Positions 35,889-46,269 of a stretch of DNA of 64,000 bases are shown here, piece by piece. The position numbers and the translations under genes are program-made. The stretch's first letter is position 1, and each line of letters starts with the position of its first letter. The stretch is from Poseidonocella sp. HB161398 (GTDB taxonomy: Bacteria > Pseudomonadota > Alphaproteobacteria > Rhodobacterales > Rhodobacteraceae), in NCBI RefSeq assembly GCF_005870025.1, contig NZ_VATA01000001.1, positions 248,001 to 312,000 of the forward strand. The letters are read 5' to 3'. The notes beneath the pieces are model-generated. The model made no database searches and had not been told where the DNA came from. It worked only from the letters and a program-made list of their open reading frames with translations.

Positions 35889-36902
35889 ATGCCTGCCACC
35901 CGCCCCAATCTCCGCCAGATCGCCGACAGCCTCGGCCTCTCCGTGACCACCGTGTCGCGGGCCCTCAAGGACGGGCCGGAAGTGCATCCGAAGACCGTCG
36001 CGCGGGTGAAGGAGGCCGCCGCGGCGGCCGGCTACGTGCCGAACCTGCGCGGGCTGGCGCTGCGCACCGGGCGCACCCATGCCATCACCGCGGTGCTGCC
36101 GCTCGAGGCGCGGGCCTACCTGTCGGACATCGCCCGGCTGCCCTTGATCGAGGGCATGACCGTGGCGGCGCGGGCGCGCGGCTACACCCTGGCGATCCAG
36201 TCGCCGCTGCCCGAGGAGGACCCGCTGGAGGCCCTGCGCAAGATCGTCCATCTCGGCGCCTCGGACGGGGTCGTCATCACGCGGATGACCGAGGAGGACC
36301 GCCGCGTCGCCTGGCTGGAGCAGAACGGCGTGCCCTTCGCCACATTCGGGCGCTCGGCCGGCGCGAGCCTGCATGCCTATGTCGATATCGACAATCACCG
36401 GATCGCCCGCGAGGCCGCCGCCCATCTGGCCGCCGCCGGGCACCGCCGGATCGCGCTGCAGCTCCTGTCGGGCACCGATGTCAGCAGCGCCGACCGGCTG
36501 GAGGGCTACCGCGCGGCGCTGGCCACGGCCGGGCTCGCCGCCGATCCCGCGCTGGTCGGCCGCGACGATTTCAGCCTGGAGGCCAGCCAGACCTCTTTCG
36601 CGCGGATGCTCGACGAGGCGGATCCGCCGACTGCGCTGATCTGCGCCAGCGAGCTGGGGCTTCTGGGCGCGATCGCCGCGCTGCGCCAGCGGGGGCTGGT
36701 CCCCGGCACGGACGTCGCCCTGATCGCGCGCGACAACACCCGGCTCTGCGGCTATCTCTCGCTGCCGGTCCTGGCGCATCGCGTCGACATGGCGCTGGCG
36801 GGCGAGACGCTGGTCGCTGCCCTGGCGGGCCGCATCGAAACCCCCGCCGCGCCGCCCCTGAGGACGGTCATCGCGCCGGGACCGCTCGAAGCCGCGGGCT
36901 GA
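35889..36902 (+). CDS. LacI-family transcriptional regulator of the ABC operon
   Basis: A 337-residue LacI/GalR regulator. The DNA-binding head reads NLRQIADSLGLSVTTVSRAL followed by KDGPEVHPKTVARVKEAAAA and GYVPNLRGLALRTGRT (hinge helix). The core has the two-lobed sugar-binding-like fold with DGVVITRMTEEDRRVAWLEQ and DRLEGYRAALATAGL. The frame is open upstream to 35742, but those residues are proline-rich and not family-like, so I took the ATG at 35889. It is divergent from the polyamine-type importer and probably represses it through the palindrome at 35698-35709. Confidence 0.92.
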   Translation: MPATRPNLRQIADSLGLSVTTVSRALKDGPEVHPKTVARVKEAAAAAGYVPNLRGLALRTGRTHAITAVLPLEARAYLSDIARLPLIEGMTVAARARGYTLAIQSPLPEEDPLEALRKIVHLGASDGVVITRMTEEDRRVAWLEQNGVPFATFGRSAGASLHAYVDIDNHRIAREAAAHLAAAGHRRIALQLLSGTDVSSADRLEGYRAALATAGLAADPALVGRDDFSLEASQTSFARMLDEADPPTALICASELGLLGAIAALRQRGLVPGTDVALIARDNTRLCGYLSLPVLAHRVDMALAGETLVAALAGRIETPAAPPLRTVIAPGPLEAAG

Positions 36903-37383
36903 GGCCCGCCCGGCCGGAGCCGGGCGCCGCATCGCAGAGCCGTGCCGCGCCGGTGGCCGCCATGCTCCCGCCGCTTTCGTCGGCCGCCCGGGGGCGCGGC
37001 CGGAGCCTCCGATCCCGCATTCGAAAGGCCGGGGCCTGCTGCCGGGGGCATTGCCGATGACCTTTCCCGGGTCTCCTGCTCCGGCCTTGCTGCGCAAATC
37101 CGGCCGGGGAGTCACGGCGCGACTCCAGGATGATAGCTGGCGGCCCTGAGCAGACCGGCGACGACCACGTACAGGACAGCCAGCTGGCATGGCTACAATC
37201 AGGCGCTGAGGCAGCGCTGATCGCCGACCGTCTGGTTCAATCCCTCGATGCAATGGGAAGCGGCGCCTTCCGGGCGTCGCACCCGCCAGCAGGCATACAG
37301 CGAATGAGTAGGATCAATTCCCCGACGAACGCGATCCAGGCCTGCTTGACCCTCAAGTCCCTCCTCGGACTGCCGCTCCGGCA

Positions 37384-37446
37384 GGGCGTGCGATTGTCCG
37401 CCATTGGTCCGAGGAGTTGCTATCGCTTGCGCCATCGGTCCGAGCA
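37384..37446 (+). repeat. Dispersed degenerate repeat, two cores in tandem
   Basis: CGCCATTGGTCCGAG (37399-37413) and CGCCATCGGTCCGAGC (from 37430) lie 31 bases apart in the same orientation. Confidence 0.55.
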
Positions 37447-37779
37447 AGGATGGCGACGGGGTGAGGCTTCGTGGCGCGCCTGCCGGACCTGTCCGGACTC
37501 GGCTGGTCCGCGCCGGACTTCAGCACCCTGTCGCGCCGCCAGAGCGAGACGGGACTGTGGCGCCAATGGCGCCGCGAAAGCCCGTCGAACAATGGACGTG
37601 ACCATTCCGTATAGTGAACCCAGGGACGTGCCTCACCTGCTCGTCTCCTCTCGGACATTGCTGCGCAATACCCTGCCGGGCAGCGGACAGCACGGGCATC
37701 ACGGTGGACGGCGAAGCGTGCCAAGCGATCGTGGCGCCGCGAAAGCACGTAGCACGTTACAGGCGCACGCATGGCGGCT

Positions 37780-37832
37780 CCAAGCTGCGCAGTCGCGGTG
37801 CCGCTCGGACCGGTGGCGCGGCCCGCTCATGG
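37780..37832 (-). repeat. Dispersed degenerate repeat, copy 4
   Basis: The core CGCTCGGACCGGTGGCG (37802-37818) lies between CTGCGCAGTCGCGG and CCCGCTCATGG. It is the best match to the copy at 38018-38074 and, on its left flank, to the copy at 18787-18840. Confidence 0.6.
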
Positions 37833-37959
37833 CGCAAGATCCACCCCGGCATAGACGAGATGGAGGAAGATCAGGAAACCGTCCGGGGGACCTTTTCCGC
37901 GGCGACTGGATGACCTGCGTGAAGCTGCTCGGCCAGAGGCTGATCTCCCTCCGTTCGGC

Positions 37960-37985
37960 ATCGGCCTCGGACCGATGGCGGCGCG
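37960..37985 (-). repeat. Dispersed degenerate repeat, partial copy
   Basis: Only the core GGCCTCGGACCGATGGCG (37963-37980) is recognisable. Confidence 0.4.
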
Positions 37986-38017
37986 ATGCCTCACCTTCGA
38001 CCGCCAGGTTGCCGAGG

Positions 38018-38074
38018 TCCAGGTCCGCGCATTCGCGGCCGCGCTCGGACCAATGGCGCTTGCCGCTCATTCAT
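38018..38074 (-). repeat. Dispersed degenerate repeat, copy 5
   Basis: The core CGCTCGGACCAATGGCG (38042-38058) is flanked by GCGCATTCGCGGC and TTGCCGCTCATTCATG. Read leftward it opens with ATG-AGC-GGC-AAG-CGC-CAT-TGG, encoding MSGKRHW. Confidence 0.6.
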
Positions 38075-38523
38075 GAACCGCGTCACGGCCCTTGGCATCC
38101 CGATGACCGTGGCCGCAGGGTGGGCGTGTCTTGGGAAAAGGGGACTGCGGTCGCCAACGGATCTATCCAACAACGCCCTGCACGGGGCGTTTCATCCCTT
38201 GCGGGAACCGGCGTTCCGATCCTCGGGCCACTGCCAGCCCATCCGGGGTCTTCAACGCCATCCTCCCGGGACGGGGCGGAGGCCTGCCCGAACGCGATGT
38301 GCTGCTTTGCAGCATCAGGGCGCAGGCCCGGGAAGAGCCGGCGGCCCGTGTGTCCGCGCGGCAAGCCGCCGGCGGAGTGCAGCGACTGTTCCAGGCGCCC
38401 GGAAGGGTCGCCGCACCGGCCTTCCTGCACCGGCAGCATGCAGCTGCCGGAGGGCAGGCTGCAATGGCGGCCCGGGGCTGTCCGCGCCGTCTGGCCGATG
38501 GGCGGGGCGCGGCAGGAGGGGCG

Positions 38524-40638
38524 CTATTGCGCGGCGAAATCCGAGAGGTACTCCGCCCCGATCAGCGTCATCAGATAGGTGACGACTTCGGCATCGCTCA
38601 GGTCGTCTTCCTCGCCAAGGATATAGACCGAGCTGGCCAGCAGGACGTCGCGCTTCACTCTGAGCGCGAGGTAGAGATCGGCATAGCCGCCGCTGCCCCG
38701 GTCGGTGCCGTCGAAATAGTCCCAGCAATAGGCTTCGCCTTCCTCCGCGTCGATCTCCATCTCGCAGTCGAGCGGCCCGCTGTCCGACCAGTCGGCATAG
38801 CCGGCCAGCCGGGACAGGAATTCCGACGCGCCCGCGCCAGTCGCGGCGCGGAAGCTGGCGGCGCGCTGCACGGCGACGGCCAGCCGGACCTTGCCGCCCG
38901 CAAGCTCGGCCGCGACCGCGCCCAGATCCGGCTGCCAGGCAAGGGCAATGCCCTCGGGCACGGCGACCGTGGCGCCGGTGGCGTGGTCCTCGTAGATGTC
39001 GAAGGCCAGCGCGTCGAATTCCGCCGGATCGGCCAGCCGGGACTTGAGATGCGACAGGTCGCTTTTCCAGCCGTAGTTGCGGTCCGCGACGAAGCCCTTC
39101 GCCACATCGGCCAGCGGCACCCGGCGCACCAGGGTCAGCGCGCTCGGCTCCGGCTGGTAGCCCGACGCGGCCAGCGCCCGGGGATCGAGAGCGGCTTCGA
39201 TCTCCTCGTCGAGCGGCCAGAGGCTGTTGAGGTCCCAGGTCGCCAGATCCATCATCATGAAATCGACATAGTCCGCGTCGCTCATGTCCTCGAACGGCCG
39301 GGTCCGGTAGATCGCGCGGCCGGAGAAGACGGGGCCGTTCATCTGCACGACCAGGTCGAGCGCGGCGGGGTCGTCGTCCCCGCCCACGGTCTCCTCGTAG
39401 TCGATGTATTCGAGCTGCCGGTCCACCTCTGCGGCGGGCACCGCGGCCGGCACGCCGGCGAGCCCCAGCCCCGCGAGATGGCCGAAGAAGGCCGCGCTGC
39501 CCTCGGCGAGGGCCGTCTCGAAGTCCCGGCCTTCGCGGAAATAGGCGATCTGCCGGGCGCCGCCGTCGATGCTGCGCGCCTCGAAGAGGCCGGTGGCCGG
39601 GTCATAGGCGACCGCGTCGCGCTCGGGCGCGAAGAAGAGCGCGCCGGAGCGCGCCGACTGGAGGGCCGCGAAGCGGAAGGCCTGCCAGTCCGAGCGCCGG
39701 GGCAGGATGTCCTCGAGATCCTCGACGATCCAGGACAGGTCCTCGCTGTCTTCGGCGCCGAAGAGGTCGAGCACCAGCGGCAAGGGCAAAAGGCCGGTCT
39801 GCACCAGCACCTCGGCCGGGGCGGCAGCGGGCGCGGCCGGGATGTCCGGCGCGCCGAGCGGGATGGATTTCAGCTCGCCGACCGCATAGGCGCTGAAAAG
39901 CGCGGCCTGGCCCGAAACCGCGCCGGGCACCGGATCGCCGGAGGCGGGCAGGCCCGGCAGGTAGACATGCGCCGGGATCGACCAGTTGATCCCGCGCCAG
40001 CCGCCCAGCAGACCGCCATCGGCAATGGCCACCACCCGCCCGCCGGCATCGAAGATCGGCGCGCCGGAATGGCCCGGCTGCAGCGTCGTCGTCACCCGCA
40101 GGATCTCGGTGTCGCGGGTCGGATAGTCCTGTCCGAGGAAGAGCTTGGCCAGGTCGCCCGAGGAGAAGGCCCGCCCGAGCGTCGTCGTCCCGCCCTCGAG
40201 CCCGCCGGCGAAATCGACCCTCAGGTCGATCAGCTGCGCGGCGGCCAGCGGATAGCCCCAGGCATAGTGCAGGCCGCGCAGATCCGGAGCGTCCCCGGCG
40301 AAGGGGACCGGCTGCAGGCCCAGGTCGTCCTCGAGGTCCAGGAGCGCAAGGTCGGCTTCGAGGTCGACCGCGGCGATGCGGGCGATCCCCGCCTCGCGCC
40401 CGGCTGCCTGGCTGTAGACAAAGCCCTTGCCCGCCGGGCAGCCCGCCACGGCATGCAGCGCGGTGACGATCCGGCCGGGCGCGGGCCAGACGAAGCCGGT
40501 CGCCTTCATCTCGCCGTCGGCCGTGGCGCAGCGCACCTGAACCACCGAGCGGGCGCTTTCGGCATCGGTCCGGGCGGAGGCGGCCCCTGGCAGCAGCAGC
40601 GCCAAGAGGGCCAGGGCAGCGATCGCGGGAGGGCGCAT
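38524..40638 (-). CDS. Secreted trypsin-like serine protease with large C-terminal domain of unknown function
   Basis: A 704-residue exported protein. The signal peptide is at 1-22 (IAALALLALLLPGAASA). The S1-type protease domain (about 28-240) has a plausible complete triad: His62 in IVTALHAVAGC, Asp96 in LEADLALLDLE and Ser191 in TTLQPGHSGAPIFD. After about residue 260 comes a C-terminal region of some 440 residues that I do not recognise; it includes a Trp/Asp-rich stretch and a Cys pair (CEMEIDAEEGEAYCWD). The start overlaps the stop of the upstream membrane-protein gene (ATGA). Family members act in the periplasm or outside. No PDZ domain is evident, so it is not a typical Deg protease. 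Confidence 0.85.
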   Translation of the reverse strand: MRPPAIAALALLALLLPGAASARTDAESARSVVQVRCATADGEMKATGFVWPAPGRIVTALHAVAGCPAGKGFVYSQAAGREAGIARIAAVDLEADLALLDLEDDLGLQPVPFAGDAPDLRGLHYAWGYPLAAAQLIDLRVDFAGGLEGGTTTLGRAFSSGDLAKLFLGQDYPTRDTEILRVTTTLQPGHSGAPIFDAGGRVVAIADGGLLGGWRGINWSIPAHVYLPGLPASGDPVPGAVSGQAALFSAYAVGELKSIPLGAPDIPAAPAAAPAEVLVQTGLLPLPLVLDLFGAEDSEDLSWIVEDLEDILPRRSDWQAFRFAALQSARSGALFFAPERDAVAYDPATGLFEARSIDGGARQIAYFREGRDFETALAEGSAAFFGHLAGLGLAGVPAAVPAAEVDRQLEYIDYEETVGGDDDPAALDLVVQMNGPVFSGRAIYRTRPFEDMSDADYVDFMMMDLATWDLNSLWPLDEEIEAALDPRALAASGYQPEPSALTLVRRVPLADVAKGFVADRNYGWKSDLSHLKSRLADPAEFDALAFDIYEDHATGATVAVPEGIALAWQPDLGAVAAELAGGKVRLAVAVQRAASFRAATGAGASEFLSRLAGYADWSDSGPLDCEMEIDAEEGEAYCWDYFDGTDRGSGGYADLYLALRVKRDVLLASSVYILGEEDDLSDAEVVTYLMTLIGAEYLSDFAAQ

Positions 40639-41321
40639 CAGGGATCGTCCCCGGCCTGGACATCGCAGAGCAGGCCATGGGCCAGGGCCAGCGCGGTGCC
40701 GCGCTGCGCCTCGGGCAGGGCGGCGATGCGCGCCGCCGTGCGCCGCACCAGCACGGGCGGATCGCCGCGCCCATAGGCCGCCAGCGTGTCGGCATCCGAT
40801 GCGAAGCGGCCGGGATCGAGCTGCTGGCAGGCGTCGTAGCTGCCGAAGCCGGAGAAGAGCACCGATTGGCGCGCTGCGGCCGAGGGCCCGGCCGCGACCG
40901 GCGCGGCGCGGTCTTCGCGGAAGGCCACTTCCGCGGGCTGGAGCTGGGTGCGCTCGAAGACCATCATCTGCCGCGCGAGGGTGGGGTTCTCGGGGAAGGC
41001 CTCGCTCCAGCGCGCCATGTCGGCACGGGGCGGTGCCGCGAGCGGATTGTTGATCCGCGCGTAGAGCCCGAGCGCAAGCCCGGCGACGGCCGCGAAGCCG
41101 AAGGCGCCGATGCGCAGCGCGTTGACCGCCGGCAGGCGCGTGCCGCCCTCCTTGGCGTCCAGCCCGAGGATCGCCGCCAGGAGCGTGGCCAGCACGCCGA
41201 CCACGGTGGCCACCACCGGCGTCACCGAAAGCCCCATGACCGTGCCCAGCAGCAGCCCGATGCCGGATCCTGCGAACAGGTCGGCGAGAGCGCCTCCGTC
41301 CCTCTGCGGATCGCGTGCCAT
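40638..41321 (-). CDS. Small membrane protein coupled to the secreted protease
   Basis: A 227-residue protein, not recognised. ATG 41321 is preceded by GGGGGG. It has two or three hydrophobic segments: about 15-50 (LFAGSGIGLLLGTVMGLSVT, VVATVVGVLATLLAAILGL) and about 68-88 (IGAFGFAAVAGLALGLYARI). A soluble C-terminal half of about 135 residues follows, probably periplasmic, with a conserved-looking segment FSGFGSYDACQQLDPGRFAS. The 4-base overlap with the protease gene implies a joint role, such as tethering or regulating the protease at the membrane (inference). Confidence 0.75.
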   Translation of the reverse strand: MARDPQRDGGALADLFAGSGIGLLLGTVMGLSVTPVVATVVGVLATLLAAILGLDAKEGGTRLPAVNALRIGAFGFAAVAGLALGLYARINNPLAAPPRADMARWSEAFPENPTLARQMMVFERTQLQPAEVAFREDRAAPVAAGPSAAARQSVLFSGFGSYDACQQLDPGRFASDADTLAAYGRGDPPVLVRRTAARIAALPEAQRGTALALAHGLLCDVQAGDDP

Positions 41322-41779
41322 TCTGGCATCCCCCCGGATCGCGACCTCCTGAGTCGCGACCCTATGGTAGCATGAGTGCGTATTTAGACACGCCAAGGTT
41401 GTTTCCCGCTTGCGCTGCCCTGTCCGCGTGTCGTCGCCGCAAGGACCGTTCCGGACACCGCCTTTCGTCGGCCCGTGCTGCAGGGCGTCGCGGCGGAAGG
41501 GAGCAGCACCGGACGTCTTGCGGACTGCACCCGGGGCGCCGGGCCGTTGTGCGGCCGGGCAGGACCGCTGCGCCTTCTCCCGCGGCTCCCGAAACGCTTC
41601 GGCCGGTGCCCGTCCGCGTCGGCAGCAGGGGCGGGGCCGCATCTCTTCCGGGCGGCGCAGAACTCGGTCCGGGTGGCGTCCGAAACGTTGCGGAAGTGGC
41701 CGGAGAGGCCGTAAGCCGCCTTCCAAACCGCCGGCGGGCGGTCTAGTGTCCGGCCGGTGGAGGAAGCACGGGGACGGAC
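41322..41779. promoter_or_regulatory. Divergent region with two imperfect LacI-type operators
   Basis: No gene is supported. CCGAAACGCTTCGG (41589-41602) and TCCGAAACGTTGCGGA (41679-41694) are near-palindromes of the same type as the perfect CCGAAACGTTTCGG at 42891-42904, and lie 86-191 bases upstream of the LacI gene. They suggest autoregulation. Near 41339-41359 a TCGCGA inverted repeat precedes the leftward membrane-protein gene. Confidence 0.65.
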
Positions 41780-42823
41780 ATGACCACTTTGCGGGACCTT
41801 GCGCGGCATCTCGACCTGTCGGTGACGCAGGTCAGCCGGGCCCTGAACGGCCATTCGGATGTCAGCGAGGCCACCCGCCTGCGGGTGGAGGCGGCGGCGC
41901 GGCAGCTCAACTACTTCCCGAACCGGGCCGCGCGCCGGCTGGTCTCGGGCCGCTCCGGCGTGGTCGGCTTCGTCGAGCGGAGCTTTGCCGGGATCGAGCG
42001 CGAGGAGATCCTCTTCGCCACGGTCACCGGCCTGTCCGAGGCCTTCTCCGAGCGCGGCATGCAGTTCGTCCTGCATCTGGCGCCGAAGGCAGAGGGCCAT
42101 GAACGTGACGATATAATAAGGACTTACGACCAGCTGGTCCGCGGAGGATCGCTGGACGGCTTTGTCCTGACCGGGCCGCGTCCCGATGATGTGCGCATCC
42201 GGCACCTGATGGAGAACAGCATCCCCTTCGTGGTCCATGGCCGGACCGGGGAGGCCGCGCAGCATCCCTTTTTCGACATCGACAATTTCGGGCTGGTCCT
42301 GCATCTGACCCGCCATCTGTGCGCCCTGGGCCACCGGCGGATCGGGCTGATCTCCGGTCCCGAGCATTTCGCCTATGTCCACTCGCGCCAGAACGGGTTC
42401 GAGACCGGGCTGGCGGAATTCGGCGCCGCGCCGTCCCGCGCCCGCCTGCGCAACGGGCCGATGACCGAGGATTTCGGCATGGTCTCCGCGGTGCAGATGT
42501 TCTCGGATCCGGGGGATGCGCCGACGGCTGTGATCTGCGGCAACCTGCGCATCGCCAAGGGGGTCTACACGGCGCTCTCCGCGCTCTCCCTGCGCATCCC
42601 CGAAGACGTTTCGGTGGTGGCCCATGACGATGTCGTGGCCCATGCGCGGCCAGAACTTTTCTTTCCCGCCCTGACCGTCACGCGCGCTTCGCTGTCGGAA
42701 AGCTGGGGGCCGCTTGCCGATGTCCTGAGAGATGCGATCGAGGGCAAGGAATTGAAAGAGCTTCAGAAAATATCTCCCTATAGCTTCATAGACGGCGCGT
42801 CGACGGCCCCCGCCAGGGGCTGA
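41780..42823 (+). CDS. LacI-family regulator of the alpha-glucoside operon (AglR-like)
   Basis: A 347-residue LacI/GalR regulator. The HTH head TLRDLARHLDLSVTQVSRAL is followed by NGHSDVSEATRLRVEAAARQ and a hinge region NYFPNRAARRLVSGRSG. The core includes DGFVLTGPRPDDVRIRHLME, FFDIDNFGLVLHLTRHL and VSVVAHDDVVAHARPE. It precedes the binding-protein gene in the same direction. Three operator-like sequences of one family flank it, two before the gene and one at the promoter of the transport operon, making it the probable repressor. It parallels the aglR gene of rhizobial alpha-glucoside operons by position and type. Confidence 0.92.
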   Translation: MTTLRDLARHLDLSVTQVSRALNGHSDVSEATRLRVEAAARQLNYFPNRAARRLVSGRSGVVGFVERSFAGIEREEILFATVTGLSEAFSERGMQFVLHLAPKAEGHERDDIIRTYDQLVRGGSLDGFVLTGPRPDDVRIRHLMENSIPFVVHGRTGEAAQHPFFDIDNFGLVLHLTRHLCALGHRRIGLISGPEHFAYVHSRQNGFETGLAEFGAAPSRARLRNGPMTEDFGMVSAVQMFSDPGDAPTAVICGNLRIAKGVYTALSALSLRIPEDVSVVAHDDVVAHARPELFFPALTVTRASLSESWGPLADVLRDAIEGKELKELQKISPYSFIDGASTAPARG

Positions 42824-42855
42824 AGCGGAGACAGCTTCCGGTTGTGACAGGCGAA

Positions 42856-42904
42856 TTGACAGGCTGCCAGTGATTCGCTTATCAAGATTGCCGAAACGTT
42901 TCGG
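42856..42904 (+). promoter_or_regulatory. Promoter and perfect LacI operator of the alpha-glucoside operon
   Basis: TTGACA (42856-42861) is followed 17-18 bases later by TTATCA/TATCAA (from 42879), a good sigma-70-type pair. CCGAAACGTTTCGG (42891-42904) is a perfect 14-base palindrome placed at the expected transcription start, 76 bases before the binding-protein ATG, which is ideal for repression. Confidence 0.8.
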
Positions 42905-42980
42905 ATTTCGGGAGGGAAGCCGGAACGTGGCCGCCGCCGCCTGCCTGCGGCGCGGCCGGAACCCAGACGGGAGGTACTGG

Positions 42981-44264
42981 ATGGAACGGATTTCGGCGAA
43001 ATGGCGCGGCGGCACGGCGATCGGCACGGCCATCGTGCTGGCGCTTGCGGCCTGGCCCGCGGCGGCGGTGGAGATCAGCTATGCCTCGGGCGTCGTCGGC
43101 ACGGCGATCGATAGCTTCCGCGAGAGGGTGAAGCCCTGGGAGGAGGCGACCGGCAACACGGTGAATTTCGTGCCGATGCCCGCCTCGACCTCGGACCAGT
43201 TCGGCCAGTACCGGCTGTGGCTGGCGGCCGGGAACGCCGATATCGACCTCTACCAGACCGACATCATCTGGGCCGCGCAGCTGGCCGACCAGTTCGTCGA
43301 TCTGTCCGGGCCGGCCGCGGAGATCGCCGCGGCGAGCTTTCCGGCGATCATCGAGTCCCAGACGGTCGACGGGCGGCTGGTCGCGCTGCCGCTCTATACC
43401 GATGCGCCGGCGCTCTACTACCGCGCGGACCTGCTGGAGAAGTACGGCGCCGGAGTGCCCCGCAGCTGGGAGGAGCTGACCGAGACGGCGGCGCGCATCC
43501 AGGCGGAAGAGCGGGCGGCCGGGAACGGCGATTTCTGGGGCTTCGTCTGGCAGGGCAATGCCTATGAGGGGCTCAGCTGCAACGCGCTGGAATGGCTCGC
43601 CTCCTCGGGCGGCGGCCATGTGGTCGAGGCGGATGGCGCCATCTCGGTGAACAACCCCGCCGCCATCGAGGCGCTGGAGCTGGCGGCCGGCTGGGTCGGG
43701 ACGATCTCGCCGCCGGGCGTGCTGGCCTACCAGGAAGAGGAGGCGCGCGGCGTCTGGCAGACCGGCAACGCGCTTTTCATGCGCAACTGGCCCTATGCCT
43801 ATGCGCTGGGGAATGGCGCGGACAGCCCGGTCAAGGGGCTCTTCGGCGTCGCGCCCCTGCCTGCGGGCGGCGATGACGGCGGCTCGGCGGCGACGCTGGG
43901 CGGCTGGAACGTGGCGGTGTCGAAATACTCGCAGCACCAGGAGGCGGCCATTTCGCTGGCGCTCTATCTCGCCGGTCCCGAGGCGCAGAAGGCCGGGGCG
44001 CTCGGCGAGGCGCATCTGCCGACGCTGGTCGCGCTCTACGACGATCCCGAGATCGCCGCCGCCCAGCCGATCGTGCCGCGCTGGAAGGAGATCTTCGAGC
44101 AGGCCGTGCCGCGTCCCTCTGCGCCGACCAAGGGCGCCTATAACGAGGTCTCCGCGCGGTTCTGGAGCGCCGTGCACGAGACGCTGTCGGGCCAGGGCAG
44201 CGCCGCCGAGAACCTAGAGCTGCTGGAGCTCGACCTCGACGACCTGAAAGGCCGCGGCTGGTAG
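42981..44264 (+). CDS. Periplasmic sugar-binding protein of an alpha-glucoside ABC importer
   Basis: A 427-residue secreted protein with GGGAGGTACTGG before the ATG. The signal peptide spans about 1-30 (TAIGTAIVLALAAWPAAA). The mature part begins EISYASGVVGTAIDSFRE and contains NADIDLYQTDIIWAAQLADQ and PLYTDAPALYYRADLLEKYG, typical of MalE/ThuE-type (cluster D/CUT1) binding proteins for trehalose, maltose and sucrose. The C-terminal part has LGGWNVAVSKYSQHQEAA. It is followed by a perfect hairpin and then the permease genes. The downstream glucosidases suggest an alpha-glucosyl di- or oligosaccharide ligand. Confidence 0.92.
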   Translation: MERISAKWRGGTAIGTAIVLALAAWPAAAVEISYASGVVGTAIDSFRERVKPWEEATGNTVNFVPMPASTSDQFGQYRLWLAAGNADIDLYQTDIIWAAQLADQFVDLSGPAAEIAAASFPAIIESQTVDGRLVALPLYTDAPALYYRADLLEKYGAGVPRSWEELTETAARIQAEERAAGNGDFWGFVWQGNAYEGLSCNALEWLASSGGGHVVEADGAISVNNPAAIEALELAAGWVGTISPPGVLAYQEEEARGVWQTGNALFMRNWPYAYALGNGADSPVKGLFGVAPLPAGGDDGGSAATLGGWNVAVSKYSQHQEAAISLALYLAGPEAQKAGALGEAHLPTLVALYDDPEIAAAQPIVPRWKEIFEQAVPRPSAPTKGAYNEVSARFWSAVHETLSGQGSAAENLELLELDLDDLKGRGW

Positions 44265-44301
44265 CCCGTGCCGCCCCGACCCGTCCCGACCCAGCTTTCC
44301 C

Positions 44302-44319
44302 GCGGGCAGGCCTGCCCGC
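44302..44319 (+). terminator. 18-bp perfect palindrome after the binding-protein gene
   Basis: GCGGGCAGGCCTGCCCGC can fold into a stable stem within the 154-base gap between the binding-protein and permease genes. There is no T-run. Such hairpins commonly keep binding-protein mRNA more abundant than permease mRNA. Confidence 0.6.
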
Positions 44320-44418
44320 TCCCCCGCATCGCGGCAGGCGCCCCCGCCTTGCCCGGTGCCCGGCCGGACGGCCGCCGATGCGCCGCCGTTCCGCCGGGAG
44401 ACAGTCCCGGGAGACCCG

Positions 44419-46253
<1,835 letters not shown>

Positions 46254-46269
46254 ACCGGGAGACCCGAAA

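Larger units (their letters stand above)
36903..38523. other. 1.6-kb gene-free region with dispersed repeats
   Basis: No supportable gene. It contains at least five degenerate copies of the CGCCAYYGGTCCGAGCG repeat in both orientations (37399-37413, 37430-37446, 37780-37832, 37960-37985, 38018-38074) and an ATTGCTGCGCAAT palindrome at about 37659. The AT content is locally higher at 37140-37330, and I could not identify a source gene there. Confidence 0.6.

Noticed and set aside
37225-37250. CTGGTTCAATCCCTCG, another T-loop-like string
   Set aside because: No cloverleaf can be formed with the flanking sequence.
41322-41365. AGGAGG in the loop of a TCGCGA stem upstream of the membrane-protein gene, as a possible RNA thermometer
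   Set aside because: The AGGAGG is more than 20 bases from the start codon; a nearer GGGGGG fits better, so a role in translation control is not supported.
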